This document shows positions 7,291 to 15,028 of a stretch of DNA of 64,000 bases, piece after piece. Below the pieces are notes generated by a model. It had not been told where the DNA came from. It saw only the letters and a program-made list of their open reading frames with translations, and searched no databases. Source of the DNA: Sphingomonas sp. PP-CC-1A-547 (GTDB lineage Bacteria; Pseudomonadota; Alphaproteobacteria; Sphingomonadales; Sphingomonadaceae); the NCBI RefSeq assembly GCF_003610375.1, contig NZ_RAPZ01000010.1, positions 594,161-658,160 of the forward strand, written 5' to 3'. Numbering within the stretch: the stretch's first letter is position 1; each line of letters begins with the position of its first letter. Made by a program: the position numbers and the translations under genes.

Positions 7291-7980
7291 ATGACACCCA
7301 AGCAACGCGCCCAAGTTAATGCAGCGTTGGTTATTATCCATGACAGCGGCAACAGTGCCCCGGCTGTCACGAAGGCAGCACAAGCCCTGATCGCCAAGGG
7401 GCATCCCGCCACTGTTGCCTATAGCACCGTGCTGACTGAGTTTGCGGCAGCCTTCCCGACACTTGGGGCTACTATGAGTAAGGTTACCCGGTTGATCCAG
7501 GCGAGTGCCCCCGAGAGCGTTGCCCAGTACGACAAGGCCCTAAGCGAATACATCAGCACGGGTAGCAGTGTGGCCCTCAATGCGCTGGCCCCCATGGTAG
7601 CACGGGACAGTATGGCGCTTGCTATCAAGCATGGCGAAATGACGGAGGCGGATGCCGCTAGTGGGGATTACTCCGCTGCCCTTGGTGCAGAGCCCTCCGC
7701 TGCATCCCGCCAGACCTTTGCCGAGAACACCCCGACTGCCGCCGTTGCGGACGTTGCGCCCGAAGTGGGGGCATCCCAGATTTCCCCCGTCGCCGCGGGC
7801 GGTCACTCAGGCCCCGCCGCGCAAGCCGCCAAGGCACGCTCGGGCTATACGGGGTGGACGCCGGATGCAGCACCCGCATTCCACGGCATGACGCCTGCTG
7901 CAGTACGCGTGGCAGCCCGAGAGCGGGCCTCGGGGAAAACCCAGGGCTTCACTGAGACGCCAGAGGGTGCCCCAGCATGA
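7291..7980 (+). CDS. Hypothetical Ala-rich phage-type protein
   Basis: This 229-aa protein starts at ATG 7291; an in-frame TTG at 7285 sits 10 nt from an AAGG and may be the true start. The first 110 residues are helical (KQRAQVNAALVIIHDSGNSA, PESVAQYDKALSEYI). The last 100 are Ala/Pro/Gly-rich and probably disordered. I recognise no family. Position just before the internal-virion-like gene, with an ATGA overlap, is that of a small ejection or scaffold protein in T7-like phages, but I see no sequence match to T7 gp14. Confidence 0.6.
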   Translation: MTPKQRAQVNAALVIIHDSGNSAPAVTKAAQALIAKGHPATVAYSTVLTEFAAAFPTLGATMSKVTRLIQASAPESVAQYDKALSEYISTGSSVALNALAPMVARDSMALAIKHGEMTEADAASGDYSAALGAEPSAASRQTFAENTPTAAVADVAPEVGASQISPVAAGGHSGPAAQAAKARSGYTGWTPDAAPAFHGMTPAAVRVAARERASGKTQGFTETPEGAPA

Positions 7981-10178
7981 CGCGCCAAACATTCACCTTT
8001 CAAGGTATCGCCCCCGTGCAGGATCAATCCTCCGCAAGGGGTAGCAGCCGGGGTGCCCAGGTGATCGGCGGAGCCTCGCAGGGCTCAGTCGTCACTCCCG
8101 GCCTCGAAACCAACGCGGGGCCCGTAGGGGCTCAGCTTGGGCAGTTCTTTGCGAACCTCATGGAACCCTTCGTGCAGCGCAAGCAGGAGCAGCGGTTCGC
8201 AGAGGGTATGGCCGCAGCCCAGAGCGGTATCGCCCTAGGTGAACTGAGCCACCCTAATAACCCAGTGAACAAGATATTCGGACCCTCGGGATACGAGCAG
8301 GGTGCCCAGATGTACGCCGCTAGTACCGCAGTCAGCACATGGCAGCGGAACCAAGTGGAAGACATGGACAACCTTCAAACCCTGGAGCCGCAGGACCTAG
8401 CCAAGCACATTGCGGATACATCCTCCGCCATGAAGACCGGGGACCCCTTTGCAGACCAGATGATCCAAAAGGGTCTGTTTAATGCTACAGGGCCCTTGCT
8501 CAATACCATTGCGAAACGCCGGGATGCTTGGCAGCAAACCAGAGCGGTTAACGCGGGTACAGATGCAATCCTTTCACAGGGCGCATCCATGCAAGCTCTT
8601 GTGACCCAGCAGCTTGCACTAAGCGGGGGCACGCCTGAGGAAGATGCGGCGAACACTGCCACCCTCGGGTCCCTAGATGGCCTATTCGGCATCATGGGGA
8701 AGCCCATCGGAATGCACGATGACAGCTACCAGACGATGCTTGTGGGTGCCGTGCGAGGGTTAGCCCAAGCTGGGCACGGGTTTGCCGTTAGCGCCATGAA
8801 GGCCAAGGGTTTCTGGGGCCTCATGGATGCGGACCAGCGGGACAAAATGGATGAGCTAGTTCTGAAGTTCGGCAGCCGGGCCAACATGGAAATGGCAGGC
8901 CGTGCGGACTTCGCCGAACGTCTCCGGGTACATGATACCAAGGTGCAGCACGGGGATTACAACTCTGGGGAGGGCCCTGCGGACCTGGACCGCATCAACG
9001 ATGACATCAAACGGGCTACCGGCTTTGACGTTGATGTGTTCGACGCGAAGGACCTCCGGGCGGAGGGGCATACCATCACCTCCGCTGCCATCGCTGCCGA
9101 CAACAAGCGGCAGGATCGCGCCTATGAGCAGTTCCTACGCAAACAGGATTGGGACCATGATGCCCAGGTTAAGCAGGATGACGAGGCATCTAAGGTATCC
9201 CTTGCCACCATCGCGTGGACAGCCGGGAACCCCGTACAGGCCATTGCAGGGGGCGCGGATCATGCCTTGATCGAAGCCCAGGCCACCAACGATTGGCTGA
9301 GCGGGAACAACAAGAACATCATCCGCACCTTCAATCTGGGATACGTCTCGGATGCCGTGAAGAAGTCCGCTGCGTCTCAGGTCGAGGCGTCGGTGGGCGA
9401 GCAGTACAATCGGAACTTCGAGCGGACCTACCAGCAGTGGGGCAAGCTCTATGCCGAGAAACCCGCAGCAGCCCTAGCGTTCTACGGGCCCTACCATGTG
9501 GTCATGCAGAAGTATGACAGCCTAGTGAAGGGCCATACGGACCCCATCACGGCATTTGCCAAGACCTTCGGGGATGCCGCTCAGTACGGCTCCACGGACG
9601 TCGGCCCAGAGCGTGGCAAGGAAGCCGCCAAGGCTATCGCAGGGGTTATCTCCTCGCAAGCCACATGGAACCCATGGGGCCTCACCAACATGGGAGACAG
9701 TGGCAACAACATCGTGAAGCAGGTGTCTTACCGCTATGTTGCCACCGCTGGTAACAACAGTTCACAGGGCACCAAGGCCCTCATGGATGAAGCCATTGAG
9801 GCAGCCACGGCATCCGGTGAGTTCGAGCGGTACGGGCAGCTCGCTGTTCGCAACAAGGCCGGGACCAAGCCGGTAGGCCAGATGCTCGGGCTGGGTGCCC
9901 GCGATAGCTCAGCAGTGTTCACCAACGTCTACAACAAGCACATGAGCCTAGTGGGGGCAGCCCCTAACACGGACCCCGACAGCCTCATCCGGTATGACGA
10001 CAATGGGCACCCCGCGTTCATCGCTGTGGTGCAGAATGCCAAGGGTGTGCGGGTACGCTCGATCATCCAGTACGCAGAGCTAGCCACTGAGGCTCACACC
10101 TACGTCTCCAACAGAACAGCCCAAGGGGCAGCCGACCGGAAGCCTACTCGCTTCGTGGGGGCACCCGCTATGCGGTAG
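7977..10178 (+). CDS. Probable podovirus internal virion (ejection) protein
   Basis: At 733 aa it is close in size to T7 gp15 (747 aa), and it has the same build: a small disordered N-terminus (to about 50), then long helical segments beginning QFFANLMEPFVQRKQEQRF and FAEGMAAAQSG, with no signal peptide and no enzymatic motif. Such proteins are packed in the capsid and form a conduit for DNA on infection. The N-terminal pattern of a helix with QRKQEQRF followed by a Gly/Ala turn is common in podoviral ejection proteins. The assignment is by architecture, not by a conserved motif. The ATG overlaps the previous stop, and a strong hairpin terminator follows. No capsid or terminase gene accompanies it. 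Confidence 0.55.
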   Translation: MTRQTFTFQGIAPVQDQSSARGSSRGAQVIGGASQGSVVTPGLETNAGPVGAQLGQFFANLMEPFVQRKQEQRFAEGMAAAQSGIALGELSHPNNPVNKIFGPSGYEQGAQMYAASTAVSTWQRNQVEDMDNLQTLEPQDLAKHIADTSSAMKTGDPFADQMIQKGLFNATGPLLNTIAKRRDAWQQTRAVNAGTDAILSQGASMQALVTQQLALSGGTPEEDAANTATLGSLDGLFGIMGKPIGMHDDSYQTMLVGAVRGLAQAGHGFAVSAMKAKGFWGLMDADQRDKMDELVLKFGSRANMEMAGRADFAERLRVHDTKVQHGDYNSGEGPADLDRINDDIKRATGFDVDVFDAKDLRAEGHTITSAAIAADNKRQDRAYEQFLRKQDWDHDAQVKQDDEASKVSLATIAWTAGNPVQAIAGGADHALIEAQATNDWLSGNNKNIIRTFNLGYVSDAVKKSAASQVEASVGEQYNRNFERTYQQWGKLYAEKPAAALAFYGPYHVVMQKYDSLVKGHTDPITAFAKTFGDAAQYGSTDVGPERGKEAAKAIAGVISSQATWNPWGLTNMGDSGNNIVKQVSYRYVATAGNNSSQGTKALMDEAIEAATASGEFERYGQLAVRNKAGTKPVGQMLGLGARDSSAVFTNVYNKHMSLVGAAPNTDPDSLIRYDDNGHPAFIAVVQNAKGVRVRSIIQYAELATEAHTYVSNRTAQGAADRKPTRFVGAPAMR

Positions 10179-10195
10179 AGCCCGCAATTATCTCA

Positions 10196-10225
10196 GCCCT
10201 GCCCCCAGTAATTTGGGGGCAGGGC
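10196..10225 (+). terminator. Strong hairpin terminator after the phage-type gene run
   Basis: A perfect 12-bp G+C-rich stem (10196-10207 with 10214-10225) closes a 6-base loop. It starts 17 bp after the stop of the virion-like gene. The downstream T content is modest, so termination efficiency is uncertain, and the perfect stem could also serve the convergent small gene on the other strand. Confidence 0.8.
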
Positions 10226-10240
10226 ATTTACGTTATCAGC

Positions 10241-10357
10241 TTAGAGGTTGCTGCACTGGCTGCAAAGGCGAAGGCCACCCGTGCCGCCAACCTTGTTGCG
10301 AGTTTCGATATTGTTCCCGACAGTGCACCTGTTGTCGTTATGATGCACATCGGTCAC
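10241..10357 (-). CDS. Small protein with Cys-x2-Cys tail (GTGG-CxxC type)
   Basis: A short leftward frame encodes about 38 aa from a GTG at 10357: VHHNDNRCTVGNNIE, then GGTGGLRLCSQCSNL and a stop at 10241. One early Cys plus CxxC at the end suggests a metal knuckle, and this arrangement recalls small phage and plasmid proteins of unknown function with a Cys, a GTGG turn and CxxC. The open frame extends upstream to 10435 without another ATG, GTG or TTG, although an AGGAG lies near 10407. It is convergent with the virion-like gene and lies downstream of, and on the same strand as, the second integrase. Confidence 0.5.
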   Translation of the reverse strand: MTDVHHNDNRCTVGNNIETRNKVGGTGGLRLCSQCSNL

Positions 10358-10526
10358 GAGCTTGGAATGGAACGCTGATACCTTAGCCTCGTCGTCTTCT
10401 CCTGTTAGGAGCCCAACGGTAGTCCTTAATGTAATTTAACCATTGCCGAACTACATCGAATGTCGATCTAGATTTTCCAAGCCCCTGACAACGGCTAGCT
10501 AATCAATTCATATTGTACGTAATGCA

Positions 10527-12113
10527 TCAGCCCTGTTTGCTAGCAGCGGGAAGCCCTAACCCCGGCACCTTATACAGCCCCATGCCTTCCACCACTTGGT
10601 GCAGGGGGTACCCGCTACCGTAATCATCGGCCACGTCCGAGCTACCATGCCCCATAATTTGCCGCTGGACCCCTTCAATGATCCCCGCATGACGGGCGTA
10701 TTGCTTAAAGGTATGCCGGAAGGAGTGGAACACCATACGCTTGTCGGTAACCCCGCATGTACCCCGTAGGTAGGGCCCGAACCATTCGCCCCACTTAGCC
10801 GTGAGCCTCCCGTAGATATTTGCATTGAGCTTCGGAAATAGCCGCTCCTGCTTAGCCTTGGTTGCCGCCGCGACGAACGCTAGGAACCCTAAACGCTCAA
10901 GCTCAGGGTGTACGGGTACATCCCTTTCGCTGGCTGCATTCTTGAGCCTCAAGCTATCATCGGCATCCTCCTGGATACGAATGAACCACGATGACAGATC
11001 AATGCCGTCCCCATCGGGGTAGCTTATCTGTTGCACATCGGCTGGCCTAAGCTGCCCTAGCTCCTCCATTCGGGCCCCCGTGTATAATGCCAACAGGGGC
11101 AGCCAATAAGCCGCCTCCCCCTTCCCCGCCGCAGGCCGTGCCCCATCGGCATACACGGGGCTGGCAAAGATCGCATTGAGGCTAGCTAGATCGAACTCCT
11201 TGCGCTTGTTCTTAGCGGCATCGGTGTCCTTGATCGTGATCCCGGAGGCCACATTGCTTTCCGCATGGTCGTTATCGGCTGCCCATTGCAGCAGCGTCCG
11301 CAGGCGAGAGAGCTTCATTTTTATATTCGCAGGGGTTTGCCCTTCGTCCACTAGGGCAACCTTGAAGGCCAGCACGTCCTTACGGGTTATGTCCCGCACG
11401 GGCTTCCGGCTTGTTCGCTCATAGAACCACCGAGCTACCGCTGCATGGGTATCCTTGCCCTTGGTAACCACCTTACGCTCAGCGGCCCATAGTTCGATTA
11501 TGTCCGTATCAAGCATGGTCCCCGATTCGGACTTAGCCGGGGATGCCTCGGGGACGGCTCGCAGAGGTGCCACGAGCTCAGCACGGGCAGCGGCTAGCTC
11601 AGCCTCCAACCGCTGGACCTCAACCCGAGCGGCCCCCAGGTGCTCCCCCAGGACCTTCCTATCGAACTCCTTGTCATCAACCAGATAGCGGATGGCGCGG
11701 AGGTCCGGTGTCAGCTCCTTGGTTGATCCCGCGATTCGCTCAGCGAGGAATGCCACGGCATCCGCAGCGCCATCCCGGCGGGCCTGCTTTTCCGCAATGT
11801 CGCTGGACTCGATTGCAGCCCCCTCCCGGCCCCGATCCCATGCGGCGGCATCATAGGCCGTGGATTGCGGGGATTGAGTCCGTGGCCCCCCAGCGCGGTG
11901 CTTCGCAGGCAATCGCCGGGATGCCTCGTCCAGCAGGGCTTGGGATGTGATGGTTTCAGCAGGGATCAGCCGCTTGGCTTCCTCGCGGTCCTTGATGCGT
12001 AGGGACACCATGAACTCCGCTTTACCGCCCAGGAGGGGGCGTAGCTCAGCCGGGATCGTCCTACGAAAATAGTAGGTGGCACCGCGCTTGCTCAGAAATG
12101 TGCACATGGTCAT
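10527..12113 (-). CDS. Tyrosine integrase next to tRNA-Ala
   Basis: This 528-aa integrase begins with a DUF6538-like N-terminal domain (FLSKRGATYYFRRTIPAELR, 6-25). A coiled-coil-prone middle (about 155-182) and a core-binding domain (about 200-290) follow. The catalytic domain has Arg348 in TGARMEEL, candidate Lys391, His463-x-x-Arg466 in HSFRHTF, His489 in IMGHGS and Tyr498 in DDYGSG. It reads away from the tRNA-Ala 85 bp upstream, a usual layout for an island integrated at a tRNA 3' end. ATGs at 12113 and 12107 are both possible. It is unrelated in sequence to the integrase at 4085. Confidence 0.95.
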   Translation of the reverse strand: MTMCTFLSKRGATYYFRRTIPAELRPLLGGKAEFMVSLRIKDREEAKRLIPAETITSQALLDEASRRLPAKHRAGGPRTQSPQSTAYDAAAWDRGREGAAIESSDIAEKQARRDGAADAVAFLAERIAGSTKELTPDLRAIRYLVDDKEFDRKVLGEHLGAARVEVQRLEAELAAARAELVAPLRAVPEASPAKSESGTMLDTDIIELWAAERKVVTKGKDTHAAVARWFYERTSRKPVRDITRKDVLAFKVALVDEGQTPANIKMKLSRLRTLLQWAADNDHAESNVASGITIKDTDAAKNKRKEFDLASLNAIFASPVYADGARPAAGKGEAAYWLPLLALYTGARMEELGQLRPADVQQISYPDGDGIDLSSWFIRIQEDADDSLRLKNAASERDVPVHPELERLGFLAFVAAATKAKQERLFPKLNANIYGRLTAKWGEWFGPYLRGTCGVTDKRMVFHSFRHTFKQYARHAGIIEGVQRQIMGHGSSDVADDYGSGYPLHQVVEGMGLYKVPGLGLPAASKQG

Positions 12114-12120
12114 CGGTCCC

Positions 12121-12136
12121 TGTTACGTCTGTAACA
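12121..12136. promoter_or_regulatory. Dyad TGTTAC-GTCT-GTAACA upstream of the integrase start
   Basis: Six-base perfect arms lie 8 bp upstream of the ATG at 12113, where the ribosome-binding site or promoter should be. This suits an operator for autoregulation or an integrase/excisionase arm site. Confidence 0.55.
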
Positions 12137-12172
12137 GCCGCCCGGTAAAACCTATGATTTCCAGATTTATCC

Positions 12173-12189
12173 CAGTGTTATCAACACTG
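12173..12189. promoter_or_regulatory. Dyad CAGTGTT-ATC-AACACTG beside tRNA-Ala
   Basis: Seven-base perfect arms flank a 3-bp spacer, 10 bp from the tRNA 3' end. It is a candidate arm-type site at the island's right junction, where integrase and IHF would bind. Confidence 0.55.
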
Positions 12190-12198
12190 TAACGGAAA

Positions 12199-12274
12199 TG
12201 GTGGAGCCGAGGGGGATCGAACCCCTGACCTTTCGCATGCCATGCGAACGCTCTCCCAGCTGAGCTACGGCCCC
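12199..12274 (-). tRNA. tRNA-Ala(GGC)
   Basis: The leftward transcript folds as a cloverleaf: acceptor GGGGCCG paired with CGGCTCC, anticodon stem TTCGC/GCGAA with loop ATGGCAT giving anticodon GGC, T-arm GGGGTTCGATCCCC, discriminator A and an encoded CCA at 12199-12201. The island with its integrase abuts the 3' end, so the tRNA is the likely attachment site and keeps an intact 3' end. No second copy of the tRNA end was found in the window, so the other att junction lies beyond base 1. Confidence 0.97.
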
Positions 12275-12356
12275 ATTCCCGTTGGGAGGCGGGTCACTAA
12301 CCGGACCCGCCCGGGTTGGCAAGCGGCGTAAATGCCGCCTGCCAAATTTATTCTGA

Positions 12357-12683
12357 TTAACGCTCGTGTTCGTCCTGCGGCGTCTCGACGCCGAGGTCGT
12401 CGTCGCCGCCGAGATCGACTTCGTCGTCGGCCGATGGCTCTTCGTCCTCGCCGGTGATCGAGGCGATATCCTCTTCCTCATCACCCTCGAGGTCCGCGTC
12501 GGGCTTCTTGGTGTCGGGCTTGGCGACTTCGAACGGCAGCGGCTGCTTCGACTTCAGGATGGGCTCGGGCTCCCACGCGTACCCGCATTCGATGCAGGTC
12601 ACGGGGTCGGCTTTTTCGAGGTCGTAGAAACGCGTCGCGCATTTCGGGCACGAACGCTTCGTGCCCCATTCCGGCTTGATCAT
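12357..12683 (-). CDS. TIGR02300-type zinc-ribbon protein with acidic tail
   Basis: This 108-aa protein starts MIKPEWGTKRSCPKCATRFY, with the FYDL motif and a zinc-ribbon pair CPKC and CIEC at about residues 12-36. This is the hallmark of the alphaproteobacterial TIGR02300 family. The second half is extremely acidic (DLEGDEEEDIASITGEDEE) and probably disordered. Function is unknown; the ribbon suggests nucleic-acid or protein binding. It is divergent from aroA with about 100 bp between starts, an arrangement commonly seen in sphingomonads. Confidence 0.88.
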   Translation of the reverse strand: MIKPEWGTKRSCPKCATRFYDLEKADPVTCIECGYAWEPEPILKSKQPLPFEVAKPDTKKPDADLEGDEEEDIASITGEDEEPSADDEVDLGGDDDLGVETPQDEHER

Positions 12684-12741
12684 GCCGATAGAACCTTTCG
12701 GATGAATGGATTGCGGGGGGATACCCTCGCAAAGTGGGCGC

Positions 12742-12761
12742 GCCTTGCCATAGCGCAAGGC
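12742..12761. promoter_or_regulatory. Hairpin GCCTTGC-CATAGC-GCAAGGC before aroA
   Basis: A perfect 7-bp inverted repeat lies in the 99-bp divergent promoter region, 21 bp upstream of the aroA start. It could be an operator or an mRNA leader hairpin. No regulator is apparent. Confidence 0.35.
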
Positions 12762-12782
12762 CACTGTCAAAAGCCCGGCCCC

Positions 12783-14117
12783 ATGGCACACCCCCTCCCC
12801 ACTTCGATGGACGTCGTTGCGCGCGGTCCTCTGACCGGTTCGATTGCGGTCCCCGGCGACAAGTCGATCAGTCACCGCGCCTTGATGTTCGCGAGCCTTG
12901 CGGTCGGCACCAGCCGGATCGAGGGTCTGCTGGAGGGCGAGGACGTACTCGCCACTGCCGCTGCGATGCGCGCGATGGGCGCGACAATCGAGCGCGGCGA
13001 GGATGGCATCTGGACGGTCGACGGCGTGGGCGTCGGCGGATTGCTCCAGCCCGAGACCGCGTTGGAGATGGGCAATTCGGGGACGTCGACGCGGCTGCTG
13101 ATGGGGCTGGTGTCGAGCCATCCGATCACCTGCACCTTTACCGGCGACGCTTCGCTGTCGGGTAGGCCGATGGGGCGCGTGATCGAGCCGCTGTCGCAGA
13201 TGGGGGCGGACATTACGTCGTCGCCGGGCGGGCGGCTGCCGCTGATGGTGCGCGGGATGTGTCCGGCGGTCCCGATCGAATACACGCTGCCAGTCGCATC
13301 GGCGCAGGTGAAGTCGGCGATCCTGCTGGCGGGGCTCAACACGCCGGGGATCACGCGGGTGATCGAGCCGGTCGCGACGCGCGATCATAGCGAGCGGATG
13401 CTGACCGGGTTTGGCGCGAAGCTGACCGTCGAGGAGACGAACCAGGGTCGCATCATCTCGATCACCGGCGAAGCCAAGTTGAAGCCGCAGGACATCGTCG
13501 TGCCGGGCGATCCTTCGTCTTCGGCGTTCTGGCTGGTCGCTGCGTCGATCGTGCCGGGGTCGGATATCGTCGTGCGCAATGTCGGGCTGAACCCGACACG
13601 GATCGGGATCGTCACGGCTTTGCGGATGATGGGCGCGGATATTACCGAACTCGACCCGCGCACCGTCGGCGGCGAGCCCGTCGCGGATCTGCGCGTGCGA
13701 CATGCCCCGCTGACTGCGATCGAAGTGCCGGCGGATCTCGCGCCGAGCATGATCGACGAATATCCGGTGCTGTTCGTCGCCGCCGCCTTCGCGACCGGCA
13801 CGACGATCGCACGCGGCGCGCATGAGCTGCGCGTCAAGGAATCGGACCGGATCACGACGATGCGGATCGCGCTCGAAGCGTGCGGCGTCGTTTGCGAGGA
13901 GTATGAGGACGGCATGGCGATCACCGGGTCTGGCGGCGCGGCGATTCGCGGTGGCGCTCGGATCGCCTCGAAACTCGACCACCGCATCGCAATGAGCATG
14001 GTGGTGGCTGGACTTGGGAGCCGCGAGCCCGTCACGATCGATGATGTATCGCCGGTGGCGACGAGCTATCCCGTGTTCTTCCGGTCGCTCGACGCGCTTA
14101 CCGGCCGGGGGAATTAA
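12783..14117 (+). CDS. aroA: 3-phosphoshikimate 1-carboxyvinyltransferase (EPSP synthase, class II type)
   Basis: This 444-aa enzyme transfers the enolpyruvyl group of PEP to shikimate-3-phosphate in aromatic amino acid synthesis. The class II motif set is present: GDKSISHR near the N-terminus, SAQVK, RDHSERML and NPTR, with RVKESDR near the C-terminus. The PEP-loop reads GNSGTSTR, so the position that is Ala in the glyphosate-tolerant CP4 enzyme is Gly here. The ATG at 12783 gives the typical MAHPLPT...DKSISHR beginning. The frame remains open upstream but has no coding sense there. cmk follows at once. Confidence 0.97.
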   Translation: MAHPLPTSMDVVARGPLTGSIAVPGDKSISHRALMFASLAVGTSRIEGLLEGEDVLATAAAMRAMGATIERGEDGIWTVDGVGVGGLLQPETALEMGNSGTSTRLLMGLVSSHPITCTFTGDASLSGRPMGRVIEPLSQMGADITSSPGGRLPLMVRGMCPAVPIEYTLPVASAQVKSAILLAGLNTPGITRVIEPVATRDHSERMLTGFGAKLTVEETNQGRIISITGEAKLKPQDIVVPGDPSSSAFWLVAASIVPGSDIVVRNVGLNPTRIGIVTALRMMGADITELDPRTVGGEPVADLRVRHAPLTAIEVPADLAPSMIDEYPVLFVAAAFATGTTIARGAHELRVKESDRITTMRIALEACGVVCEEYEDGMAITGSGGAAIRGGARIASKLDHRIAMSMVVAGLGSREPVTIDDVSPVATSYPVFFRSLDALTGRGN

Positions 14118-14118
14118 G

Positions 14119-14754
14119 ATGATCATCGCAGTCGACGGTCCGGCGGCATCGGGCAAGGGCACCATCGCGCGCGCCCTGGCCAAGCATTACAAGCTGCCGT
14201 ATCTCGATACCGGGTTGCTCTACCGCGCGGTCGCGTTGAGCGTGGCGCGGATGGGGCTCGATCCGGAAACCGAGGCCGACGCGGTCGCGGCGTGCGATTT
14301 CAGCGATGCGCTGTTGAGCGATCCGGCGTTGCGCGACGACGATATCGGCGCGCTGGCGTCGGTGGTTTCGGCGCATCCGCTGGTCCGCGCGGCATTGCTT
14401 CATCGCCAGAAGCGGTTTGCGGCGCAGGAGGGTGGCGCGATCCTCGACGGGCGCGACATCGGCACGGTGATCGCGCCGGATGCCGATGCCAAGCTGTTCG
14501 TGAAGGCCACGCCGAATATTCGGGCGCAGCGGCGGCATGCGGAGTTGCAGGCTCGGGGCGGGACTGCGAGCAAGGATCGGGTGCTGGCGGATATTCGGGC
14601 TCGGGATGCTCGGGATAGTGGGCGGTCGACTGCGCCGTTGGTGATGGCGGCGGATGCTGCGTTGCTGGATACGAGTTTTCTGTCGATCGAGGCTTCGGTG
14701 CAGAGGGCGGTTGCGCTGGTTGAAGCGCAGCGGGCGAAGAGGGTTTCGGTTTAG
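14119..14754 (+). CDS. cmk: Cytidylate kinase
   Basis: This 211-aa cytosolic NMP kinase phosphorylates CMP and dCMP with ATP. The N-terminus MIIAVDGPAASGKGT holds the P-loop. DTGLLYRAVAL and GRDIGTVIAPDA are the CMP-binding and lid landmarks of the family. The ATG at 14119 is one base after the aroA stop, so the two are cotranscribed. The aroA-cmk-rpsA order is common in alphaproteobacteria; here a SemiSWEET gene and repeats lie between cmk and rpsA. Confidence 0.96.
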   Translation: MIIAVDGPAASGKGTIARALAKHYKLPYLDTGLLYRAVALSVARMGLDPETEADAVAACDFSDALLSDPALRDDDIGALASVVSAHPLVRAALLHRQKRFAAQEGGAILDGRDIGTVIAPDADAKLFVKATPNIRAQRRHAELQARGGTASKDRVLADIRARDARDSGRSTAPLVMAADAALLDTSFLSIEASVQRAVALVEAQRAKRVSV

Positions 14755-14778
14755 GGCTTAGAGCTATCCAGTTGGCCC

Positions 14779-14881
14779 CACCCCGGCGAAGGCCGGGGCC
14801 CAATTGGAACGTCGGCGGTAACGAAGCGCAGTCCTCAGTTAGCATCGTCCCCCAATTGGGCCCCGGCCTCCGCCGGGGTGG
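14779..14881. repeat. Dispersed palindromic repeat pair, CACCCCGGCGAAGG type
   Basis: Two inverted copies of a G+C-rich hairpin unit ending in CCCAATTGG (14779-14807 and 14852-14881) are separated by about 44 bp. The same pair recurs at 37457-37557. It behaves as a REP/BIME-like intergenic element, able to fold into a long hairpin in RNA after cmk. Confidence 0.85.
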
Positions 14882-14916
14882 TTGCTCTGTTGGTGAGCTA
14901 ACGCGCCAAAAATTGT

Positions 14917-14966
14917 TTCCCCGCGAAGGCGGGAACCCAGACTGGGCTCCCGCCTTCGCGGGAGAA
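14917..14966. repeat. Dispersed palindromic repeat, CCCGCGAAGGCGGG type
   Basis: Two inverted hairpin units lie back to back (14917-14940 and 14942-14966). A related but diverged copy is at 30746-30836. It is another REP-like element downstream of cmk and may act as a transcription end or mRNA stabiliser. Confidence 0.8.
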
Positions 14967-15028
14967 CAAGGAAGGGGTTGCCGCCCGTTATAAGCTCCGC
15001 AGCCTGCAGCGCAGCCACCCGCGCGCGC

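Noticed and set aside
10226..10380. Plus-strand frame opposite the small Cys-motif gene
   Set aside because: It has no usable start codon and runs through the terminator hairpin; the minus-strand reading has the better motif.
12690..14183. Minus-strand open frame across aroA continuous with the TIGR02300 gene
   Set aside because: The real protein starts at the ATG at 12683; the upstream part is antisense to aroA and of His/Arg/Asp-rich low-complexity type.
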